Positions 48,088 through 59,785 are shown, counted from the first letter of the stretch. The stretch: 64,000 bases of DNA from Sphingomonas adhaesiva (GCF_002374855.1 NZ_NWVC01000001.1:806001-870000), one strand, 5' to 3'. The notes: generated by a model from the sequence alone, not told the origin. A program made the numbers and translations.

Positions 48088-50232
48088 TCAGCCCGCGATC
48101 GCCCAGGTGATCGCGGCGGTAAGCCCGATCAGCATGACGAAGGCATAGGTATAGACATATCCGGTTTGCAGGCGGCCGGCGACGCGGCTGCCCAGTTGCA
48201 CCACCCAGGCCGATCCGTTCGGCCCGAAGCGGTCGATCGTCCCTTCGTCACCGCGATGCCACAGCACGCGGCCGATCGCGAAGGCGGGGCGGACGAACAG
48301 GAAGTTGTACAGCTCGTCGAAATACCATTTGCGCAGCAGGAACTGGTAGATCGGCTGGAACGTGTCCGCGAACTTCGCCGGGAACGACGGCGAGCGGATA
48401 TACGCGGCCCATGCGATCAGCAGCCCGGTCAGCATCACCACCGTCGCCGACAGCTTCACGAACAGCGGCACCTCGTGCATTTCATGCATCAGATGTTCGT
48501 TGAAGAACAACGCGCCCTTCCAGAAGCCGCCCGCGCTCTCCGGGTCGATGAAAAAGCCGTGGAAGACGAACCCGGCCGCGACCGCGCCCACCGACAGCAG
48601 GATCAGCGGGATCAGCATCACCAGCGGGCTTTCGTGCGGATGGTAGCCGCCGGTGCCCTTCGGCATGTCGTTGAAGCCACGCGCGTCGACATGTGGCGCG
48701 TGGCCGGCGTCTTCCTGCGCCGCGACGCCGTGATGCGCCTCGTCGGCATGATCGTCATGGCCGTGCGCGTGCCCGTCATGAGCCTGGCCGTCATGCGCAT
48801 GGGCATGATCGTCATGCGCATCATGGCCGTGCGCGTCGTGAAGCGCGTGCTGGATATGCTCCGACGCGGCCCAGCGCGGTTCGCCCCAGAAGGTCAGGAA
48901 CATCAGCCGCCACGAATAGAAGCTGGTCAGCAGCGCCGCGAACACGCCGACCATCGACGCCACCGGCGCGCCGCCGGCCCAGGCCACTTCGATGATCGCG
49001 TCCTTGGAATGGTACCCCGCGAACCCGCCGATGCCGTAGATGCCCACGCCAGTGATCGCCAGCGTACCCAGCAGCATCGCCCAGAAGGTGACCGGGATCG
49101 CCTTCCGCAGGCCGCCGTAATAGCGCATGTCCTGTTCGTGGTGCATCGCATGGATGACCGATCCCGCACCCAGGAACAGCAGCGCCTTGAAGAAGGCGTG
49201 CGTGAACAGGTGGAACATCGCCGCGCCATAGGCGCCGACACCCGCGGCGAAGAACATGTAACCCAGCTGCGAACAGGTCGAATAGGCGATGACGCGCTTG
49301 ATGTCGGTCTGCGTGGTGCCGACGGTCGCTGCGAACAGGCAGGTCGCGGCGCCGATGAAGGTGATGAAGCCCATCGCGGTCGGGGACATTTCGAACATCG
49401 GCGACAGGCGGCACACCATGAACACGCCCGCGGTCACCATCGTGGCGGCATGGATCAGCGCCGACACCGGGGTCGGCCCCTCCATCGCATCGGGCAGCCA
49501 GGTGTGCAGCCCCAGCTGCGCCGACTTGCCCATCGCGCCGACGAACAGCAACAGGCAGATGACGGTCATCGTGTCCGCGCGGAACCACAGGAAGCCGATC
49601 GTCGACCCGCCCATCGTCGGCGCCGCCGCCAGGATCGCGGGGATCGAAACGGTATCGAACACCAGATAGGTGCCGAAGATGCCGAGCATGAAGCCCAGGT
49701 CGCCGACGCGGTTGACGACGAACGCCTTGATCGCCGCGGCATTGGCGCTGGGCTTGCGGAACCAGAAGCCGATCAGCAGGTAGCTGGCCAGGCCCACGCC
49801 TTCCCAGCCGAAGAACATCTGGATCAGGTTGTCCGCGGTCACCAGCATCAGCATCGCGAAGGTGAACAGCGACAGATAGGCGAAGAAGCGCGGCTGGTCC
49901 GGCTCCTCGCTCATATAGCCCCAGCTATAGAGGTGGACGAGCGCGGAGACGCTGGTGATGACCACCAGCATGACCGCGGTCAGCGCATCGACGCGCAGCG
50001 CCCACGACACGTCGAACGTGCCGGAGGTCATGAAGTGCAGCACCGGCGTGACGGTCGCTTCGCTGCTGCCCGCCAGGAAGCCGATGAACACCGGCCACGA
50101 CAGCGCGCACGACACGAACAGCGCGCCGGTGGTCACCACCTTGGGCAGCGTCGCGCCGAACGACTTGTTGGCGAAGCCGGCGACGATCGCCGCGACCAGC
50201 GGCAGGAAGACGATGAAGAGGATCGAGGTCAC
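48088..50232 (-). CDS. nuoL: NADH-quinone oxidoreductase subunit L with His-rich loop
   Basis: A 714-residue antiporter-like subunit that also carries the long lateral helix of complex I. Conserved segments are [38 protein letters not shown] and [18 protein letters not shown]. An unusual insertion at about residues 460-515 is very rich in His, Asp and Ala ([20 protein letters not shown]), lying in a loop between late helices. The final helix [17 protein letters not shown] is present. It is longer than E. coli NuoL (613 residues) mainly because of this loop. It is eight bases from nuoK. Confidence 0.96.
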   Translation of the reverse strand: MTSILFIVFLPLVAAIVAGFANKSFGATLPKVVTTGALFVSCALSWPVFIGFLAGSSEATVTPVLHFMTSGTFDVSWALRVDALTAVMLVVITSVSALVHLYSWGYMSEEPDQPRFFAYLSLFTFAMLMLVTADNLIQMFFGWEGVGLASYLLIGFWFRKPSANAAAIKAFVVNRVGDLGFMLGIFGTYLVFDTVSIPAILAAAPTMGGSTIGFLWFRADTMTVICLLLFVGAMGKSAQLGLHTWLPDAMEGPTPVSALIHAATMVTAGVFMVCRLSPMFEMSPTAMGFITFIGAATCLFAATVGTTQTDIKRVIAYSTCSQLGYMFFAAGVGAYGAAMFHLFTHAFFKALLFLGAGSVIHAMHHEQDMRYYGGLRKAIPVTFWAMLLGTLAITGVGIYGIGGFAGYHSKDAIIEVAWAGGAPVASMVGVFAALLTSFYSWRLMFLTFWGEPRWAASEHIQHALHDAHGHDAHDDHAHAHDGQAHDGHAHGHDDHADEAHHGVAAQEDAGHAPHVDARGFNDMPKGTGGYHPHESPLVMLIPLILLSVGAVAAGFVFHGFFIDPESAGGFWKGALFFNEHLMHEMHEVPLFVKLSATVVMLTGLLIAWAAYIRSPSFPAKFADTFQPIYQFLLRKWYFDELYNFLFVRPAFAIGRVLWHRGDEGTIDRFGPNGSAWVVQLGSRVAGRLQTGYVYTYAFVMLIGLTAAITWAIAG

Positions 50233-50239
50233 GGAAATC

Positions 50240-50554
50240 TTACCCCTTCATCCGGCTGGGATCGTCGACCGAGATCGAGCCGCGGCCGCGGAAGAAGATG
50301 ACGATGATGGCCAGGCCGATCGCGGATTCACCCGCGGCCACCGTCAGCACGAACATCGCGAACACCTGCCCCACCAGATCCTGCAACGCGGCGGAAAAGG
50401 CGACCAGGTTGATGTTCACCGCCAGCAGGATCAGCTCGATCGCCATCAGGATGACGATGATGTTCTTGCGGTTGAGGAAGATGCCCAGCACGCCCATCGT
50501 GAACAGCAACGCTGCCACGACGAGGTAATGGATCAGGCCGACGCCACCCGTCAC
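50240..50554 (-). CDS. nuoK: NADH-quinone oxidoreductase subunit K
   Basis: A 104-residue, three-helix subunit of complex I. The helices carry the two conserved Glu residues of proton transfer ([14 protein letters not shown] and [14 protein letters not shown]). The GTG start at 50554 overlaps the nuoJ stop (GTGA). The open frame upstream belongs to other reading of nuoJ. Confidence 0.95.
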   Translation of the reverse strand: MTGGVGLIHYLVVAALLFTMGVLGIFLNRKNIIVILMAIELILLAVNINLVAFSAALQDLVGQVFAMFVLTVAAGESAIGLAIIVIFFRGRGSISVDDPSRMKG

Positions 50555-51162
50555 AGCTGTACCCCCTGGCCCACGTCGGGCTTCATGTTGCGTGTCGCAT
50601 CCTGCGGACGCCGCGCGATCTGCCGCGCGATATTCTGATAGCGCGCGCCCGAGCGTTCGCGGTGCGTCAGCACGATCGCGCCGATCATCGCGACCAGCAG
50701 CACCAGCCCCGCGCCCTCGAACACGAACAGGTAGCGCGAATACAGCAGGTTGCCGATCTGGACGATGTTCGGGACGGTCGCCTCGCTGGGCGCGGCGCGG
50801 CGCGCCAGGTCGATCCCGCCCGCGCTCCATGCGAACACGCCGATCAGGATCTCGCATACCAGCGCCACCGCCAGCACCAGCCCGATCCCGAAGTAGCGGA
50901 CGAACCCGGCGCGCAGCTCGGCGAAGTCGATGTCCAGCATCATGACCACGAACAGGAACAGCACCGCGACGGCGCCGACGTACACGATCACCAGCAGCAT
51001 CGCGATGAACTCGGCACCCACCAGCACCATCAGCCCGGCGGCGTTGAAGAACGCCAGGATCAGCCACAGCACCGAATGCACCGGGTTGCGCGACGAAATC
51101 GTCATCGCACCGGAAATCAGCACCACGGCGGCGAACAGATAAAAGGCGATGGCCTGGATCAC
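50551..51162 (-). CDS. nuoJ: NADH-quinone oxidoreductase subunit J
   Basis: A 203-residue, five-helix membrane subunit. [44 protein letters not shown] (the pi-bulge helix 3) and the tail [15 protein letters not shown] are typical. The GTG at 51162 with GGAG upstream opens [10 protein letters not shown]; the frame is open beyond it only through a repeat. It overlaps nuoK by four bases. Confidence 0.95.
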   Translation of the reverse strand: MIQAIAFYLFAAVVLISGAMTISSRNPVHSVLWLILAFFNAAGLMVLVGAEFIAMLLVIVYVGAVAVLFLFVVMMLDIDFAELRAGFVRYFGIGLVLAVALVCEILIGVFAWSAGGIDLARRAAPSEATVPNIVQIGNLLYSRYLFVFEGAGLVLLVAMIGAIVLTHRERSGARYQNIARQIARRPQDATRNMKPDVGQGVQL

Positions 51163-51171
51163 CGAACCAGC

Positions 51172-51262
51172 TCCGTCACCCCAGCGCAGGCTGGGGTCTC
51201 TAGCGAAAAGGATGCGCCCCTGCGGCACGAGGCCCCAGCTTTCGCTGCGGCGACAGTTGAGA
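51172..51262. repeat. Intergenic palindromic repeat inside the nuo operon
   Basis: Between nuoI and nuoJ (133 bases) lies CGTCACCCCAGC-gcag-GCTGGGGTCTC, whose stem ACCCCAGC (51178-51185) pairs with GCTGGGGT (51190-51197). Further on are AGCGAAAAG (near 51202) and CCCCAGCTTTCGCT (near 51233), which can pair with the first part. This is the mobile-looking repeat whose translation TPAQAGVS or DPSLRWGD turns up in many bacterial genomes. Here it would form a hairpin in the nuo mRNA. Confidence 0.7.
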
Positions 51263-51295
51263 GAATCATGTCGGCCCCCGAACCCACGCGAGCGC

Positions 51296-51781
51296 CTACC
51301 GGTACGGCGCGTCGGCGGCAAGGTTCGCCGCGATCGCGCTTTCCCAACGGTCGCCGTTGTCGAGCAACTTGGCCTTGTCGTAGATCAGCTCCTCGCGCGT
51401 CTCGGTCGCGAAATCCAGGTTCGGCCCCTCGACGATCGCGTCGACCGGGCACGCTTCCTGGCACAGCCCGCAATAGATGCACTTGGTCATGTCGATGTCG
51501 TAGCGGGTCGTGCGGCGGCTGCCGTCGTCGCGCGGCTCGGCCTCGATCGTGATCGCCTGCGCCGGGCACACCGCTTCGCACAGCTTGCACGCGATGCAGC
51601 GTTCCTCGCCGTTGGGATAACGGCGCAGCGCATGCTCGCCGCGGAAGCGCGGGCTCAGCGGGTTCTTCTCGTACGGATAGTTGATCGTCGCCTTTGGCTT
51701 GAAGAAATACTTCAGCGTCAGCGCATGTGCCTTCACGAACTCCCAGAGCGTGAACGCCTTGATCGTGGATGCGATACCCAT
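51296..51781 (-). CDS. nuoI: NADH-quinone oxidoreductase subunit I
   Basis: A 161-residue peripheral subunit with two [4Fe-4S] clusters (N6a, N6b). The ligands are [12 protein letters not shown] and [17 protein letters not shown]. The N-terminus [17 protein letters not shown] lies along the membrane arm. It is one base from nuoH upstream. Confidence 0.97.
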   Translation of the reverse strand: MGIASTIKAFTLWEFVKAHALTLKYFFKPKATINYPYEKNPLSPRFRGEHALRRYPNGEERCIACKLCEAVCPAQAITIEAEPRDDGSRRTTRYDIDMTKCIYCGLCQEACPVDAIVEGPNLDFATETREELIYDKAKLLDNGDRWESAIAANLAADAPYR

Positions 51782-51782
51782 C

Positions 51783-52829
51783 TTACACTCCCACGCGCAT
51801 CAACATGAGGACGCCCGACACCAGGAAGACCCAGAACAGCGACAACGGCAGGAACACCTTCCACCCCAGCCGCATCAGCTGGTCGTAGCGGTAGCGCGGC
51901 ACCGTCGCCTTGATCCACGAGAATACGAAGAAGAAGAACAGGATCTTGGCGAACAGCCAGATGATCCCCGGCACGACGTACAGCGGCGCCCAGTCGAACG
52001 GCGGCAGGTATCCGCCCCAGAACAATGTCGCGTTCAGCGCGCACATCAGCAGCACGTTGGCATATTCGCCCAGCCAGTAGAGCGCGAACGCCATCGACGA
52101 ATATTCCGTCTGGTAGCCGGCGACCAGTTCGCTCTCCGCCTCGGTCAGGTCGAACGGCGCGCGCTGCGTCTCCGCCAGCGCGGAGATCAGGAACACCACC
52201 GCCATCGGGAACAGCAGCGGGTTGAAGCCGAAGCCGTTGACGAAGCCGTACAACCCCTTCTGCGCCTCGACGATCGCGGTCAGGTTGAACGATCCCGCCC
52301 ACATCACCACCGAGATGATGACGAAGCCGATCGCGACCTCATAGCTGACCATCTGCGCCGCCGCGCGGATCGCGGAGAAGAAGGGATATTTCGAGTTCGA
52401 CGCCCAACCCGCCAGGATGATGCCGTACACCCCCAGCGACGACGCCGCGAGGACGTAGAGCAGCCCGACGTTGATGTCGGCCAGCACCACCCCGACCTGG
52501 AACGGCACAACCGCCCAGACGATCAGCGCGACCGTGAAGGTGATGATCGGTGCCAGCAGGAACAGCGCCTTGTTCGACGCGGCCGGGACGATCGTTTCCT
52601 GAAGGAAGACCTTCAGCCCGTCCGCGAACGACTGCAGCAGCCCGAACGGGCCGACGACGTTCGGCCCGCGCCGCAGCGCCATCGCCGCCCAGATCTTGCG
52701 ATCGGCATAGATGATCATCGCGACCGCCAGCATCAGCGGCAGCGCGATCAGCAGGATGCCGATGATCGTCGCCAGGAACCAGGCGAAGCCATAGGGCAAC
52801 CCGACGGTGGTGTTGAAGAACGCGGTCAC
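51783..52829 (-). CDS. nuoH: NADH-quinone oxidoreductase subunit H
   Basis: A 348-residue, eight-helix membrane subunit forming part of the quinone chamber. Segments ERKIWAAM-like [40 protein letters not shown] and [26 protein letters not shown] are diagnostic. It overlaps the nuoG stop by four bases. Confidence 0.97.
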   Translation of the reverse strand: MTAFFNTTVGLPYGFAWFLATIIGILLIALPLMLAVAMIIYADRKIWAAMALRRGPNVVGPFGLLQSFADGLKVFLQETIVPAASNKALFLLAPIITFTVALIVWAVVPFQVGVVLADINVGLLYVLAASSLGVYGIILAGWASNSKYPFFSAIRAAAQMVSYEVAIGFVIISVVMWAGSFNLTAIVEAQKGLYGFVNGFGFNPLLFPMAVVFLISALAETQRAPFDLTEAESELVAGYQTEYSSMAFALYWLGEYANVLLMCALNATLFWGGYLPPFDWAPLYVVPGIIWLFAKILFFFFVFSWIKATVPRYRYDQLMRLGWKVFLPLSLFWVFLVSGVLMLMRVGV

Positions 52830-54844
52830 TCCGCTGCCTCCGCGAAGGTCTCACCGTGGAGCAATTCCGCCGAACACCGCTGCATCGTCGGCGATGCGCG
52901 GCAGATCGCGTTGGTGAGATAGAAGTCCTTGATCGGATAGCCCTGCATCACGCCCTCGGCCGTCGATGCCAGCGACGGCGCGCTCCACGGGAACGTCACC
53001 AGGCCCGGCTCGGCCAGATCGGCGCAGTCGAGCGCCATCGCGGCGCGCAATTCGCCCAGCGTGTCGAACGCCAGCGTCTTGCCCATCCGCTCGCTCAGCG
53101 CGCGGAAGATCGTCCAGTCCTCGCGCGCGTCACCCGGCGGGAACACCGCGCGCTCGCCGCGCTGGACCCGGCCTTCCAGATTGACCCAGGTACCCGACTT
53201 CTCGGCATAGCTGGCGCCCGGCAGGATCACGTCGGCATGGTGCGCGCCCTTGTCGCCATGGTGGCCGACATAGACCTTGAACCCGCCGAACGCCGCGAAA
53301 TCGCATTCGTCCGCGCCCAGGAAGAACGTCAGCTTCGCGTCGTGCAGCGCGGAAATCCCGGCCTTCTGCGCATAGCCGAGCATCAGCCCGCCCATCCGGC
53401 TGGCGGCCATGTGGACGACGTTGAAGCCGTTCCAGCCCTGTCCCGAGCCTGTCGAGGCGGCGTCCTTCACCAGCCCCAGCGTGTCGACCAGCGCCAGCGC
53501 CGCGCCATGCGCGCCCTTCAGCGCGCCGCCGCCGACGATCACCATCGGCCGCTCGGCCTTGCCGAACGCCTCGGTCACCGCGTCGGGAAGCGCGTTGAGC
53601 ACCGACAGGTCCGCGCCCAGCCACTCGACCTTGTAGGTCAGGTCCGTCTCCGGCCCGACCGCGAAGACCTTCGCGCCCTTCTTGATCGCCTTGCGGATGC
53701 GCGTGTTCACCAGCGGCGCTTCCCAGCGCAGGTTGGTGCCCACCAGCAGGATCGCGTCGGCATTCTCGGTGCCCGCGATCGTGGTGTTGAAATTGACCGC
53801 CGCCAGGCTGGACGTGTCGTAATCCATGCCCGTCTGCCGCCCTTCGAGCAGCGTCGAGCCGAATTCCTTCAGCAGCGCCTTGGCCGCGAACATCGTCTCG
53901 CAATCAACCAGGTCGCCCGCGACCGCCGCGATGCTGCCCCCGTGATCGACCGCCGCGATCGCCGCGAACGCCTCGTCCCAGGTCGTCGCCACCAGCTTGC
54001 CGTCGCGGCGCACATAAGGCCGGTCGAGCCGCCGGCGCACCAGCCCGTCGACCGCGTGGCGGGTCTTGTCGCTGGCCCATTCCTCGTTCACGTCGTCGTT
54101 GACGCGCGGCACGCAGCGCAGCACCTGCCGCCCGCGGCTGTCGAGGCGGATGTTGGTGCCCACCGCGTCCATGACGTCGATCGACAGCGTCTTCTTCAGC
54201 TCCCACGGCCGCGCCTCGAAGGCATAGGGCTTGCTGGTCAGCGCGCCGACCGGACACAGGTCCACAACATTGCCCGACAGCTCGGACGTGACCGCTTCCT
54301 CCAGATAGGAGGTGATCTGCATGTTCTCGCCGCGATAGATCGCGCCGATCTCCTCCACGCCGGCGACTTCCTCGGCGAAGCGGATGCAGCGCGTGCACTG
54401 GATGCAGCGGGTCATGACCGTCTTGACGATCGGGCCCATGTACTTCTCGGTCACCGCGCGCTTGTTCTCGGCGAAGCGCGAATGTCCGCGGCCATAGGCG
54501 ACCGACTGGTCCTGCAGGTCGCACTCGCCGCCCTGATCGCAGATCGGGCAATCGAGCGGGTGATTGATGAGCAGGAATTCCATGATGCCCTCGCGGGCGT
54601 GCTTCACCATCGGCGTGTTGGTGAAGATTTCCTGATTCTCCGCCGCCGGCAGCGCGCAACTCGCCTGCGGCTTGGGCGGTCCGGGCTTCACCTCGACCAG
54701 GCACATGCGGCAATTCCCGGCGATCGACAGCCGCTCGTGATAGCAGAAGCGCGGGATTTCCTTCCCCGCGGCCTCGCACGCCTGAAGCACCGTGGCACCC
54801 GCGGGCACCTCGACCTCGATACCGTCGACTTTGACCTTGGGCAT
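52826..54844 (-). CDS. nuoG: NADH-quinone oxidoreductase subunit G
   Basis: A 672-residue iron-sulfur subunit. The N-terminal 2Fe-2S domain has [19 protein letters not shown]; the next cluster ligands are [18 protein letters not shown]; then [16 protein letters not shown] and [17 protein letters not shown] for two [4Fe-4S] clusters. The molybdopterin-oxidoreductase-like C-terminal domain is inactive, as in all NuoG. At 53438-53461 eight residues (AASTGSGQ) are inserted between VKD and GWNGFN; the DNA of this insert matches a short dispersed-repeat pattern. The start (54844) shares one base with the nuoF stop. Confidence 0.96.
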   Translation of the reverse strand: MPKVKVDGIEVEVPAGATVLQACEAAGKEIPRFCYHERLSIAGNCRMCLVEVKPGPPKPQASCALPAAENQEIFTNTPMVKHAREGIMEFLLINHPLDCPICDQGGECDLQDQSVAYGRGHSRFAENKRAVTEKYMGPIVKTVMTRCIQCTRCIRFAEEVAGVEEIGAIYRGENMQITSYLEEAVTSELSGNVVDLCPVGALTSKPYAFEARPWELKKTLSIDVMDAVGTNIRLDSRGRQVLRCVPRVNDDVNEEWASDKTRHAVDGLVRRRLDRPYVRRDGKLVATTWDEAFAAIAAVDHGGSIAAVAGDLVDCETMFAAKALLKEFGSTLLEGRQTGMDYDTSSLAAVNFNTTIAGTENADAILLVGTNLRWEAPLVNTRIRKAIKKGAKVFAVGPETDLTYKVEWLGADLSVLNALPDAVTEAFGKAERPMVIVGGGALKGAHGAALALVDTLGLVKDAASTGSGQGWNGFNVVHMAASRMGGLMLGYAQKAGISALHDAKLTFFLGADECDFAAFGGFKVYVGHHGDKGAHHADVILPGASYAEKSGTWVNLEGRVQRGERAVFPPGDAREDWTIFRALSERMGKTLAFDTLGELRAAMALDCADLAEPGLVTFPWSAPSLASTAEGVMQGYPIKDFYLTNAICRASPTMQRCSAELLHGETFAEAAE
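53438..53461 (-). repeat. In-frame 24-bp repeat-like insertion in nuoG
   Basis: Read on the coding strand it contains CCTCGACAGGCTCGGGACAG, a sequence pattern known to me as a dispersed short repeat of sphingomonads. It adds exactly eight codons to nuoG, before the conserved GWNGFN, and keeps the frame. Confidence 0.55.
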
Positions 54845-56148
54845 TATTCGGCAGCTTCCTGCATGGGGGAAAGGTCTCCCCCCCGTTCCGTGATGCGGCG
54901 TTCCAGCTCCGGGCGGAAATGGCGGATCAGTCCCTGGATCGGCCACGCCGCCGCGTCGCCCAGCGCGCAGATCGAATGGCCCTCGACCTGCTTGGTGACC
55001 TGCTGGAGCATGTCGATCTCGCTGATGTCGGCATCGCCGGTGCGCAGCCGCTCCATCACGCGCCACATCCAGCCGGTGCCTTCACGGCACGGGGTGCACT
55101 GGCCGCAGCTTTCGTGCTTGTAGAAGTACGACAGGCGCGCGATCGCGCGGACGACGTCGGTCGACTTGTCCATGACGATGATCGCCGCGGTGCCCAGGCC
55201 GGAACCGACCGCCTTCAGCCCGTCGAAATCCATCGGCGCGTCGATGATGTCCTTCGCCGGCACCAGCGGCACCGACGATCCGCCCGGTATCACCGCCAGC
55301 AGATTATCCCACCCGCCGCGGATGCCGCCGCAATGCTTCTCGATCAGCTCGCGGAACGGGATGCTCATCGCTTCCTCGACCACGCAGGGCGTGTTCACGT
55401 GCCCGCTGATCTGGAACAGCTTGGTGCCGCGGTTATTCTCCGCGCCGAAGCTGGAGAACCATTCCGCGCCGCGACGCAGGATCGTCGGCGCGACCGCGAT
55501 CGATTCGACGTTGTTGACCGTCGTCGGGCAGCCGTACAGCCCCGCGCCCGCCGGGAACGGCGGCTTCAGCCGCGGCTGGCCCTTCTTGCCCTCCAGGCTT
55601 TCGAGCATCGCGGTCTCTTCACCGCAGATGTACGCGCCCGCGCCGCGGTGGACGAATACGTCGAAGTCATAGCCCGAACCGCAGGCGTTCTTGCCCACCA
55701 GCCCCTTGTCATACGCCTCAGCCACCGCCGCGAACAGCGTCTCGGCCTCGCGGATATATTCGCCGCGGATGTAGATATACGCCGCCCGCGCGCGCATCGC
55801 GAAGCCCGCGACCAGCGCACCCTCGATCAGCTTGTGCGGATCGTGGCGGATGATCTCGCGGTCCTTGCACGAACCCGGCTCGGATTCGTCGGCGTTGATG
55901 ACCAGGAAGTTCGGCCGGTCCGGCTTCGGCTCCTTGGGCATGAACGACCATTTCGTGCCGGTCGGGAACCCCGCCCCGCCGCGCCCGCGCAGACCCGACG
56001 CCTTGATGACGTCGATGATCTTGTCCTGGCCCAGTTCCAGCAGCGCCTTGGTATTGTCCCAGTCGCCACGCGCCATCGCCGCGTCCAGCCGCCACGACTG
56101 ATAGCCGTACAGGTTGGTGAAGATGCGATCCTTGTCGAGCAGGCTCAT
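54844..56148 (-). CDS. nuoF: NADH-quinone oxidoreductase subunit F
   Basis: A 434-residue subunit binding NADH, FMN and one [4Fe-4S] cluster. Features are [18 protein letters not shown] (FMN/NADH loop), [16 protein letters not shown] and the cluster ligands [11 protein letters not shown] with a further Cys in SICALGD. Its start overlaps the nuoE stop (ATGA). Confidence 0.97.
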   Translation of the reverse strand: MSLLDKDRIFTNLYGYQSWRLDAAMARGDWDNTKALLELGQDKIIDVIKASGLRGRGGAGFPTGTKWSFMPKEPKPDRPNFLVINADESEPGSCKDREIIRHDPHKLIEGALVAGFAMRARAAYIYIRGEYIREAETLFAAVAEAYDKGLVGKNACGSGYDFDVFVHRGAGAYICGEETAMLESLEGKKGQPRLKPPFPAGAGLYGCPTTVNNVESIAVAPTILRRGAEWFSSFGAENNRGTKLFQISGHVNTPCVVEEAMSIPFRELIEKHCGGIRGGWDNLLAVIPGGSSVPLVPAKDIIDAPMDFDGLKAVGSGLGTAAIIVMDKSTDVVRAIARLSYFYKHESCGQCTPCREGTGWMWRVMERLRTGDADISEIDMLQQVTKQVEGHSICALGDAAAWPIQGLIRHFRPELERRITERGGDLSPMQEAAE

Positions 56149-56840
56149 GCGTCCGCTCCCTGCGCGGTGTTGCCCCATTCGCCGCGATAATCGTGGTTTT
56201 CGGCCACCATCGCGGTCAGCGACGTGGCGCCGCCCTTCGGCTCGACGGTGTGGCGCCCCGGCTCCTGCGTGCCCGGCTTCGGCGTCTCGCCGCGCTCCAG
56301 CGCCTCCAGGATCGCGACCGTGCGGTCGTAGTCGAGATCCTCGTAATTGTCGTCGTTCACCTGCACCATCGGCGCGCTGGCGCAATTGCCCATGCACTCG
56401 ACCTCGGTCAGCGTGAACAGGCCATCGGGGGTGGTCTTCCCCTTGATCAGCCCCTTGTTCTTGCACGCCGCGAACACGTCGTCGGATCCGCGCAGCATGC
56501 ACGGCGTCGTCCCGCACACCTGCACGTGATAGCGGCCGACCGGCGCCAGGTTGAACATCGTGTAGAAGGTCGCGACCTCGTACACGCGCATGTACGGCAC
56601 GCCGATGTAGCGGGCGACATATTCGATCACCGGCACGGGCAGCCACCCCTGCGTCTGCGTCTCCGCACCGACCTGCCGCTGGGCCAGGTCGAGCAGCGGG
56701 ATCGAACCGGACTGCTCGCGGCCCTTGGGATAGCGGGCGAGGACTTCCTTCGCCTTGCGCTCGTTTTCCTCGGTCCAGGCGAACGCACCCCAGCGCGCGC
56801 GCACCTCGGCCTCGTCGGGGATGATGGCGGCATCGGCCAT
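56145..56840 (-). CDS. nuoE: NADH-quinone oxidoreductase subunit E
   Basis: A 231-residue subunit with a thioredoxin-like [2Fe-2S] domain. The ligands are [10 protein letters not shown] and CMGNC, with [17 protein letters not shown] before them. A tail of about 60 residues ([17 protein letters not shown]...) is longer than in E. coli. Its ATG overlaps the TAA of the SnoaL-like gene. Confidence 0.97.
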   Translation of the reverse strand: MADAAIIPDEAEVRARWGAFAWTEENERKAKEVLARYPKGREQSGSIPLLDLAQRQVGAETQTQGWLPVPVIEYVARYIGVPYMRVYEVATFYTMFNLAPVGRYHVQVCGTTPCMLRGSDDVFAACKNKGLIKGKTTPDGLFTLTEVECMGNCASAPMVQVNDDNYEDLDYDRTVAILEALERGETPKPGTQEPGRHTVEPKGGATSLTAMVAENHDYRGEWGNTAQGADA

Positions 56841-57190
56841 TATCGGATGAACTCCACGCGCGACACCTTGTCGCCCTCGAACGAATAAATGGACATGACC
56901 TCGAACGCCTCGCCGCCCGGCGCACGCTCGACCTTCTCGTGCAGCAGGACGGTATCGCCCAGCGCATAGTCCGCGACGATCTCGGCGCGGTTCTGCGGAT
57001 ATTGCGCGAACATAGCCGCCAGCCCCGACCGCACGCCCTCGCGCCCGTCGCGCAGCACCACGCCGCGATAGCCCGCCTCGCACGCATCCTCGGTCATCAG
57101 CGCGACATAAGCGTCGGCGTCCTGCGCGTTGTAATGCGCGATCATCTCGCGCGCGATCGCCACGCGATCGGCCTGCGTCGGCGCGCTCAC
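56840..57190 (-). CDS. SnoaL/NTF2-like protein inside the nuo operon
   Basis: A 116-residue protein with the small NTF2-like cone fold pattern: helical [27 protein letters not shown], then [24 protein letters not shown], then sheet strands [16 protein letters not shown] and [20 protein letters not shown]. The GTG start (57190) overlaps the nuoD stop (GTGA), and its TAA shares a base with the nuoE ATG, so it is coupled to both. It is not a complex I subunit of E. coli or Paracoccus type. It has no obvious catalytic residues beyond an Asp/His-poor pocket. Its role beside complex I is unknown. Confidence 0.8.
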   Translation of the reverse strand: MSAPTQADRVAIAREMIAHYNAQDADAYVALMTEDACEAGYRGVVLRDGREGVRSGLAAMFAQYPQNRAEIVADYALGDTVLLHEKVERAPGGEAFEVMSIYSFEGDKVSRVEFIR

Positions 57191-58437
57191 CGGTCGCACT
57201 CCCCGAACACGATGTCCATCGCGCCCAGGATGGCGGTGGTATCGGCCAGCATGTGCCCGCGGCTCATGAAGTCCATCGCCTGCAGGTGGCTGAACGCGGT
57301 CGGGCGGATCTTGCAGCGATACGGCTTGTTGCTGCCGTCGCTGACCAGATACACGCCGAACTCGCCCTTGGGGCTTTCTGTCGCGACATACACTTCGCCG
57401 GCGGGGACGTGATAGCCCTCGGTATACAGCTTGAAGTGATGGATCAGCGCCTCCATCGAGCTCTTCATCTCGGCGCGCTTGGGCGGCACGACCTTGCGAT
57501 CGAGCGAGGCGATCGGCCCTTCCGGCATCTCGTTCAGGCACTGTCGCATGATGCGTGCCGACTGGCGCACTTCCTCGACGCGCACCATGAACCGGTCGTA
57601 GCAGTCGCCGCGCGTCCCCACCGGCACGTCGAAGTCCATCTTCGCATAGACGTCGTACGGCTGCGACTTGCGCAGGTCCCACGGCACGCCCGCGGCGCGA
57701 ATCATCGGGCCGGAGAAGCCCCAGGCGATCGCATCCTCGCGGCTGACGGTGGCGATGTCGACGTTGCGCTGCTTGAAGATGCGGTTGTCCGCGACCAGGC
57801 TGATCGCATCCTCGAACAGGCGCGGCAGGCGCGTGTCCAGCCAGTCGCCGATATCGGTCAGCAGCTTCAGCGGCACGTCCTGGTGGACGCCGCCCGGGCG
57901 CAGGTAATTGTGGTGCATCCGCGCGCCCGACGCGCGCTCCAGGAAGCCCATGCAATCCTCACGGATCTCGAACAGCCACAGGTTCGGCGTCATCGCGCCG
58001 ACGTCCATGACATGCGACCCCAGGTTCAGCATGTGATTGCAGATGCGCGTCAGCTCGGCGAAGAACACGCGCAGGTACTGCGCGCGGACCGGCACCTCCA
58101 GGTCGAGCAGCTTCTCGATCGCCAGCACGAAGCTGTGCTCCATGCACAGCGGCGAGCAGTAATCGAGGCGGTCGAAATAGGGGATCGCCTGCGCATAGGT
58201 CTTGTATTCGATCAGCTTTTCGGTGCCGCGGTGCAGCAGTCCGACGTGCGGGTCGATCCGCTCGACGATCTCGCCGTCCAGCTCCATCACCAGCCGCAGC
58301 ACGCCGTGCGCGGCCGGGTGCTGCGGCCCGAAGTTGATCGTGTAGTTCTGGATCGCGACGTCGCCCGCTTCCGGGTGGTCGGCGTCGGTCACGTGCGCGA
58401 TCTTGTCGATCGCGGGATCGCGTGCAAGGTCGGTCAC
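57187..58437 (-). CDS. nuoD: NADH-quinone oxidoreductase subunit D
   Basis: A 416-residue hydrogenase-large-subunit-like protein forming the quinone site with NuoB. Features are [34 protein letters not shown] and [17 protein letters not shown] with the C-terminal FGECDR. It overlaps nuoC by four bases upstream and the SnoaL-like gene downstream. Confidence 0.97.
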   Translation of the reverse strand: MTDLARDPAIDKIAHVTDADHPEAGDVAIQNYTINFGPQHPAAHGVLRLVMELDGEIVERIDPHVGLLHRGTEKLIEYKTYAQAIPYFDRLDYCSPLCMEHSFVLAIEKLLDLEVPVRAQYLRVFFAELTRICNHMLNLGSHVMDVGAMTPNLWLFEIREDCMGFLERASGARMHHNYLRPGGVHQDVPLKLLTDIGDWLDTRLPRLFEDAISLVADNRIFKQRNVDIATVSREDAIAWGFSGPMIRAAGVPWDLRKSQPYDVYAKMDFDVPVGTRGDCYDRFMVRVEEVRQSARIMRQCLNEMPEGPIASLDRKVVPPKRAEMKSSMEALIHHFKLYTEGYHVPAGEVYVATESPKGEFGVYLVSDGSNKPYRCKIRPTAFSHLQAMDFMSRGHMLADTTAILGAMDIVFGECDR

Positions 58438-59243
58438 TTCTCGTTCCCCTCCCCGGCATGAGGGTGCGGCTTGCCCGCGCCGGTGTCGGCGGTGCCCTCC
58501 GCATCCTTCTTCGCATAGGGTTCGCTGGGCGCCGGCGGCGCGGCCTTGTCCGATGCCACGGCATCGGCCTTCTGCACCTGCGTCGCCGTCACCGGCGAGG
58601 GCGCACCCTTCGCCTCGGGCAGCTTCGCCTTTTCATCGCCCGGCAGCACGTATTCGGCGCCTTCCCACGGGCTCATGAAGTCGAAGGTGCGGAAATCCTG
58701 CGCCAGCTTCACCGGCTCGTACACGACGCGCTTCTGCTCTTCCGAATAACGCAGCTCGGTATAGCCGGTCAGCGGGAAGTCCTTGCGGAACGGATGCCCG
58801 CGGAAACCGTAGTCGGTCAGGATGCGGCGCAGGTCGCGGTTGCCCGCGAACAGCACCCCGAACATGTCGTACACCTCGCGCTCCAGCCAGCCGGCGACCG
58901 GCCACAGCCCGGTGACCGACGGTACCGGCGTGTCCTCGGTCGCGGGGACATGGACGTGCAGGCGGTGATTGCGCGTCAGCGACAGCAGGCAATAGACGAC
59001 CTCGAACCGCTCCGCGCGATCGGGATAGTCGACGCCGGCGATCTCCATCAGCTGCTGATATTCCAGCCCCGGCGTATCGCGCAGCGCGGTCATCGCGGCG
59101 ACCAGCCCGTCGCGGGTGACGTGCAGCTGCACCTCGCCCGCCACCTCGACCGCGTCGGTCAGCGCAGCGCCGATCGCGCGGCGCGCGGCCTCGATCGTCG
59201 CCTCGTTCAGGCTCGCGGCCCAGGCGGGTGCCGGCGCCCTCAC
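58434..59243 (-). CDS. nuoC: NADH-quinone oxidoreductase subunit C
   Basis: A 269-residue peripheral-arm subunit. The 30 kDa subunit core is clear: [49 protein letters not shown] and [18 protein letters not shown]. After residue 205 or so, an Ala/Pro/Lys/Glu-rich tail of about 60 residues ([19 protein letters not shown]...) has no counterpart in E. coli and is likely disordered. The GTG start at 59243 overlaps the nuoB stop. Confidence 0.96.
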   Translation of the reverse strand: MRAPAPAWAASLNEATIEAARRAIGAALTDAVEVAGEVQLHVTRDGLVAAMTALRDTPGLEYQQLMEIAGVDYPDRAERFEVVYCLLSLTRNHRLHVHVPATEDTPVPSVTGLWPVAGWLEREVYDMFGVLFAGNRDLRRILTDYGFRGHPFRKDFPLTGYTELRYSEEQKRVVYEPVKLAQDFRTFDFMSPWEGAEYVLPGDEKAKLPEAKGAPSPVTATQVQKADAVASDKAAPPAPSEPYAKKDAEGTADTGAGKPHPHAGEGNEK

Positions 59244-59785
59244 CGTTCGATGCTCCCAGCGCGGCGGATCTTCCGCTGCAGCTGCATCACGCCGTACAGC
59301 AGCGCCTCGGCGGTCGGCGGACAGCCGGGGACGTAGATGTCGACCGGCACGATCCGGTCGCACCCGCGCACGACGCTGTAGCTATAGTGGTAATAGCCGC
59401 CGCCGTTGGCGCACGATCCCATCGAGATCACGTACTTCGGCTCGGACATCTGGTCGTACACGCGGCGCAGCGCGGGCGCCATCTTGTTGCACAGCGTACC
59501 CGCGACGATCATCACGTCCGACTGGCGCGGCGATGCGCGCGGCGCGGCGCCGAACCGCTCCATGTCGTAGCGCGGCATGTTGACGTGGATCATCTCCACG
59601 GCGCAGCACGCCAGCCCGAACGTCATCCACCACAGCGATCCGGTGCGCGCCCACTGGAACAGCTCCTCGGTCGACGTGACCAGGAACCCCTTGTCGGTCA
59701 GTTCGCCGTTCAGGCCGTCGAAGAACGCCTGGTCGGGGGCGATCACGCCTTGTCCCGACGGCTGGTGGGCCAGTTCTACTCCCAT
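59240..59785 (-). CDS. nuoB: NADH-quinone oxidoreductase subunit B
   Basis: A 181-residue subunit holding the N2 [4Fe-4S] cluster next to the quinone site. The tandem Cys pair lies in [12 protein letters not shown], and the other two ligands in [12 protein letters not shown] and [14 protein letters not shown]. The start at 59785 gives [10 protein letters not shown]; it overlaps the nuoA end by ten bases. Confidence 0.97.
   Translation of the reverse strand: MGVELAHQPSGQGVIAPDQAFFDGLNGELTDKGFLVTSTEELFQWARTGSLWWMTFGLACCAVEMIHVNMPRYDMERFGAAPRASPRQSDVMIVAGTLCNKMAPALRRVYDQMSEPKYVISMGSCANGGGYYHYSYSVVRGCDRIVPVDIYVPGCPPTAEALLYGVMQLQRKIRRAGSIER

Noticed and set aside
48088..50232. NuoL His-rich region as a frameshift artefact
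   Set aside because: The frame stays open and the conserved C-terminal helices follow in the same frame.
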